A DNA stretch of 28,483 nucleotides from JBHEMK01 sp046262635 (GTDB lineage: Bacteria; Actinomycetota; Thermoleophilia; Gaiellales; Gaiellaceae): positions 1 to 28,483 of the forward strand of contig JBHEMK010000095.1 in NCBI GenBank assembly GCA_046262635.1, in the 5' to 3' direction. Positions within the stretch are counted from its first letter, which is position 1; every line of letters starts with the position of its first letter. Positions 25,675 to 28,483 of the stretch are shown one piece after another. The notes beneath the pieces were generated by a model. It did not search any database, was not told the origin of the DNA, and saw nothing but the letters and a program-made list of their open reading frames with translations. The translations under genes were made by a program, and so were the position numbers.

Positions 25675-25680
25675 TATACT
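25675..25680 (+). promoter_or_regulatory. Strong -10 box before the S41 peptidase gene
   Basis: TATACT is one base from TATAAT and lies 11 bases before ATG 25692, so the leader would be only a few bases. No -35 consensus is seen. Confidence 0.5.
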
Positions 25681-25691
25681 CGGCCGGGCTG

Positions 25692-26834
25692 ATGCGGCGG
25701 GCGCTCATCCTCCTCGCGCTCGGAGGCCTCCTGGGCGGGGCGTTCGCGTTCGGCTTCGCCCTCTCGGGCAGGGAGCAGGCGGCCGCGCCCCGCACCGAAA
25801 GCGTCGTCGACGCCGTCCGAGCGGAGCTTGCGGCGCGCTACTACCGCCCGATTCCGAGCAGAGTCCTGCGGCTGGAGGACGTGCGCTCGATGATCGCTGC
25901 GCTCGGAGACCCCTACACCGAATACCTGAACGACGCCGCGTATCGGCTGCTGCAGCGCGAGATCGCCGGCAGCTATACCGGCATCGGCATCACCCTCCTG
26001 CCCGCACCGGCGGGTCTGCTCGTGATCGCGACGCAGGCCGGCCCCGGCCGGAACGCGGGGATCCGCGTCGGCGACACGATCACCCGGGTCGGCGGAACGC
26101 CGGCGGCGCAGCTCGGGCTCGCGGGCGCGTTGGCGCGCATCACCGGCCCCATCGGCAGCCGGGTGAACCTCCGCATCGAACGGGCCGGAGCGGCGATCAC
26201 CCGCTCGATCCGCCGCGAGGAGGTCCAGGACCCGGCGGTGGTGACGCGGCTCGTCACCGTCGCCGGACGCACCTACGGCTACATCCGGATCACCGTCTTC
26301 CGCCGGGGCGTCGCCGCCGATGTTGCGGCCGCGCTCCGCCGGGTCCGGCAGACGGTCGTCGACGGCGTCGTCCTTGACCTGCGCGAGAACCCGGGCGGGC
26401 TGTTCGACGAGGCACTCAACGTTTCGTCGCTCTTTCTCAGCCGGGGCGTTGTCGTCTCGTTGCAGGGGGCGCACCAGCCGCGGGAGGTCTACAGGGCGTC
26501 CGGCCACCCCGTCCTGCCGCGGCTGCCGCTCGCCGTGCTCGTCAACGGCTACACCGCCAGCTCGGCCGAGATCGTCGCCGCCGCGCTCCACGAGGACAGG
26601 CGGGCCACGCTCGTCGGGGAGCACACATTCGGCAAGGCGGTCGTCCAGTCGATCGACCCGCTCCAGGACGGTGGCGCGCTTGCGCTCACCACCGGGCGCT
26701 ACTTCACGCCGACGGGCGCCGACATCTCCCGCAAGGGCTTGCGGCCCGACGTCCGCGCCGTGGATGACCCGAGGACGCCGACGGACGACGTCCTCACCGC
26801 CGCCCTCTCAAGCCTCGCGGCCGCCCAATCCTGA
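25692..26834 (+). CDS. S41-family C-terminal processing peptidase (CtpA/CtpB-like), exported
   Basis: A 380-residue serine protease of the tail-specific type, which trims proteins from the C-terminus outside the membrane. The N-terminus is a membrane anchor or signal (ILLALGGLLGGAFAFGFAL). A helical part with ALGDPYTEYLN follows, then a PDZ domain at about 95-175 (YTGIGITLLPAPAGLLVIA, AGIRVGDTITRVGGTPA). The protease core has GYIRITVF, VVLDLRENPGGLFDEAL, the nucleophile S290 in NGYTASSAEI and the general base K315 in TFGKAVVQ, so it looks active. Its position right after ftsEX matches ctpB in Bacillus subtilis as I recall. A TATACT box 11 bases upstream suggests its own promoter. It ends 11 bases before the exonuclease start. 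Confidence 0.93.
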   Translation: MRRALILLALGGLLGGAFAFGFALSGREQAAAPRTESVVDAVRAELAARYYRPIPSRVLRLEDVRSMIAALGDPYTEYLNDAAYRLLQREIAGSYTGIGITLLPAPAGLLVIATQAGPGRNAGIRVGDTITRVGGTPAAQLGLAGALARITGPIGSRVNLRIERAGAAITRSIRREEVQDPAVVTRLVTVAGRTYGYIRITVFRRGVAADVAAALRRVRQTVVDGVVLDLRENPGGLFDEALNVSSLFLSRGVVVSLQGAHQPREVYRASGHPVLPRLPLAVLVNGYTASSAEIVAAALHEDRRATLVGEHTFGKAVVQSIDPLQDGGALALTTGRYFTPTGADISRKGLRPDVRAVDDPRTPTDDVLTAALSSLAAAQS

Positions 26835-26845
26835 CCGACCTGACG

Positions 26846-28483
26846 GTGGTCGAGATTTCACGGCGGGGAAAACTCGTCGTGGGTGAGCCCTACTTCGCGC
26901 CGCGCCAGCCGCTGACGCTCGACCGCAAGGGCCTCGGAGACGCGGGTCCGGGCGACCTCGCAGTCGTGCGCCCCGGGCGAGGTCGAACTCGCCTCGAGCG
27001 GGTGCTGGGCAGGGCCTCAGCGATCGAAGCGGTGCTCGAAGGGCTGCTCGTCGAGACCGGATCCCTGCGCGAGTTCGAGCCGTACAACCCGCCCGACCCC
27101 GGCCTCGAGGGGCGTCGAGACCTGACGGATCTGATCACCTTCACGATCGACCCGGAGACGGCCAAGGACTTTGACGACGCGATCTCGGCCTGCCGAGAGA
27201 ACGGCGGCGTGCGCGTCTGGGTGCATATCGCCGACGTCTCGGCCTACATCGCCTCCGGGTCCCCGCTCGATCGGGGCGCCGCAGGCCGCGCACTCTCAAC
27301 CTACGTTCCCGGGCTCGTTGCGCCGATGCTGCCCCACGAGCTCGCGGACGACCGCTGCAGCCTGCGCCCGCAGGTTGACCGACTGTGCATCACCGTCGAG
27401 TTCTCGCCCGCCGGGGAGGCCGTCTTCTATCGCTCCGTCATCCGCAGCGACGCGCGCCTCAGCTACGGGCAGGCGCAGCGCCGCGACGCGCACCCGCGCG
27501 TCGTCGAGGCGCTGGACCTCGCTGCCGGCGCCTCGGCCGACTTGCGCAGCCGCCGCTTCGCCCGTGGAGCGCTGCGGATCGAGACCCCGGAGGTGATCTT
27601 CCGGTTCGACGGCCGCGGCGGCGTCGCCGACGCTGAGCTTGAACAGGAGCCGGAGTCGCACGCGCTGATCGAGGAGCTGATGCTTCTCGCCAACGAGTCG
27701 GTGGCCCGTTTTCTCGCCTCCCGCCGCGCCGACGCCCTCTATCGAGTCCACGAGCGTCCGGACCCGCAGGCGATTGCGCTGCTCGTGCGAAAGCTCGCCG
27801 ACCTCGACGTGCCGACGCCTCCCGCTCCGGCGCTCGATTCGCTCGGCCCCGCTCAGGCGGCCGAGCTGGCCGCCGCGGTCGCGGCCCGCGTCACCGAGTA
27901 CGTCGAGCGCTCGGGGCGGGGGCGCGAAGCGTTCCCGTCCCTTGTCCTGCGCTCGCTCAAGCAGGCCCGCTACCACCCACGCAACCTCGGCCACTCGGGC
28001 CTCGGGAGCCGCGCGTACTGCCACTTCACCTCGCCGATCCGCCGTTACCCGGACCTCGTCGTCCACCGCGCGCTGCTGCGCGAGCTCGGCCTGGGCGGTG
28101 ATCCGGCGCCCGCTGACCTGACCGAGCTCGCCGAGCACACCTCGCTGCGGGAGCGGGAGGCCGCCGATGTCGAGTACCGTGCCGACGACCTCTGCCTCGC
28201 CTGGCTGCTCGAATCCCGGCTCTACGAGCTCGGGTGGGAGCACGTCTTTCACGGGGAGATCACCGGCGTGATCAGCTCTGGCCTGTTTGCCCGGTTCGGC
28301 GAGGTGTTCGAGGGTTTCCTTCCGGCCCGCCGGCTGCCCGGCGATTACTTCGAGCTGAACGACCTCGGCACGGCGCTCGTCGGCCGCCGGGGCGGCGGCG
28401 CCCACCGCCTCGGCGATCCGATCGAGGTTCGCGTCGCAGACATCCGGCGGGCGGAGGGCAAGGTGGAGCTCGCTCCGGGCTAG
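26846..28483 (+). CDS. RNase II/RNase R family 3'-5' exoribonuclease (RNB domain)
   Basis: A 545-residue exonuclease that degrades RNA from the 3' end. The RNB catalytic core is clear: FTIDPETAKDFDDAIS holds the metal-binding acidic residues (D102, D108, D110, D111), followed by VWVHIADVSAYI, MLPHELADDRCSLRPQVDRL, RLSYGQAQRRD and YCHFTSPIRRYPDLVVHRAL. The N-terminal part (about 95 residues) holds only one small OB-like region instead of the two cold-shock domains of long RNase R. The C-terminus has an S1-like segment (FHGEITGVISSGLFARFGEV). At 545 residues it is shorter than RNase II (about 640) and RNase R (about 800). The stop codon is the last three bases of the window. GTG 26846 was chosen because homology starts soon after it; the weak context leaves some doubt. 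Confidence 0.93.
   Translation: MVEISRRGKLVVGEPYFAPRQPLTLDRKGLGDAGPGDLAVVRPGRGRTRLERVLGRASAIEAVLEGLLVETGSLREFEPYNPPDPGLEGRRDLTDLITFTIDPETAKDFDDAISACRENGGVRVWVHIADVSAYIASGSPLDRGAAGRALSTYVPGLVAPMLPHELADDRCSLRPQVDRLCITVEFSPAGEAVFYRSVIRSDARLSYGQAQRRDAHPRVVEALDLAAGASADLRSRRFARGALRIETPEVIFRFDGRGGVADAELEQEPESHALIEELMLLANESVARFLASRRADALYRVHERPDPQAIALLVRKLADLDVPTPPAPALDSLGPAQAAELAAAVAARVTEYVERSGRGREAFPSLVLRSLKQARYHPRNLGHSGLGSRAYCHFTSPIRRYPDLVVHRALLRELGLGGDPAPADLTELAEHTSLREREAADVEYRADDLCLAWLLESRLYELGWEHVFHGEITGVISSGLFARFGEVFEGFLPARRLPGDYFELNDLGTALVGRRGGGAHRLGDPIEVRVADIRRAEGKVELAPG

Overview
The window is 28.5 kb of very GC-rich DNA with every recognisable gene on the + strand, gaps mostly under 230 bases, many GTG starts and several ATGA/GTGA gene overlaps. 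Gene content (LCP ligase with a LytR_C domain, FtsEX, short AhcY with a MerR gene) and base composition suggest a deep-branching actinobacterium, most likely Thermoleophilia (Gaiellales or Solirubrobacterales type). That placement is an inference from composition and gene order, not from a marker-gene comparison.

Layout. (1) 1-4008: the 3' part of the ATP synthase operon, atpA (cut by the window edge), atpG, atpD, atpC. A small zinc-finger/one-helix membrane gene of anti-sigma type sits between atpG and atpD. A GC-rich hairpin follows atpC. (2) 4145-9887: metH behind a good sigma70-like promoter, a secreted protein of unknown function, and a YbdK-type carboxylate-amine ligase. (3) 9955-16200: a surface-polysaccharide block with an LCP glycopolymer ligase, UDP-glucose dehydrogenase interrupted by a 471-residue intein, a sugar-1-phosphate nucleotidyltransferase with no conventional start codon, and a mannose-isomerase-type cupin. 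(4) 16197-18969: a small MerR regulator with a palindromic candidate operator, ahcY, a second nucleotidyltransferase and a small cold-shock-domain protein. (5) 19165-28483: hpf, an unknown coupled gene, secA, prfB (with a CTT TGA C programmed +1 frameshift), ftsE, ftsX, an S41 C-terminal processing peptidase and an RNase II/R-type exonuclease. As I recall, the hpf-secA-prfB-ftsE-ftsX-ctp order is shared with Bacillus subtilis, so it looks ancestral.

How the genes fit together. MetH and AhcY are two steps of the S-adenosylmethionine cycle: AhcY removes S-adenosylhomocysteine and MetH remethylates homocysteine. UDP-glucose dehydrogenase, the two nucleotidyltransferases and the cupin would supply activated sugars, and the LCP protein would attach the finished polymer to peptidoglycan. 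SecA, FtsEX and the S41 protease act at the envelope; HPF, RF2 and the exonuclease act in translation and RNA turnover.

The most noteworthy features are the intein, the prfB frameshift, the start-less nucleotidyltransferase, the MerR palindrome and a recurring TAnnnT box 6-11 bases before start codons that suggests widespread leaderless transcription. The intein sits exactly in front of the catalytic cysteine of UDP-glucose dehydrogenase; its homing-endonuclease motifs have lost their acidic residues and its penultimate residue is Asp instead of His. I saw no tRNA or rRNA gene, CRISPR array, insertion sequence or phage gene.
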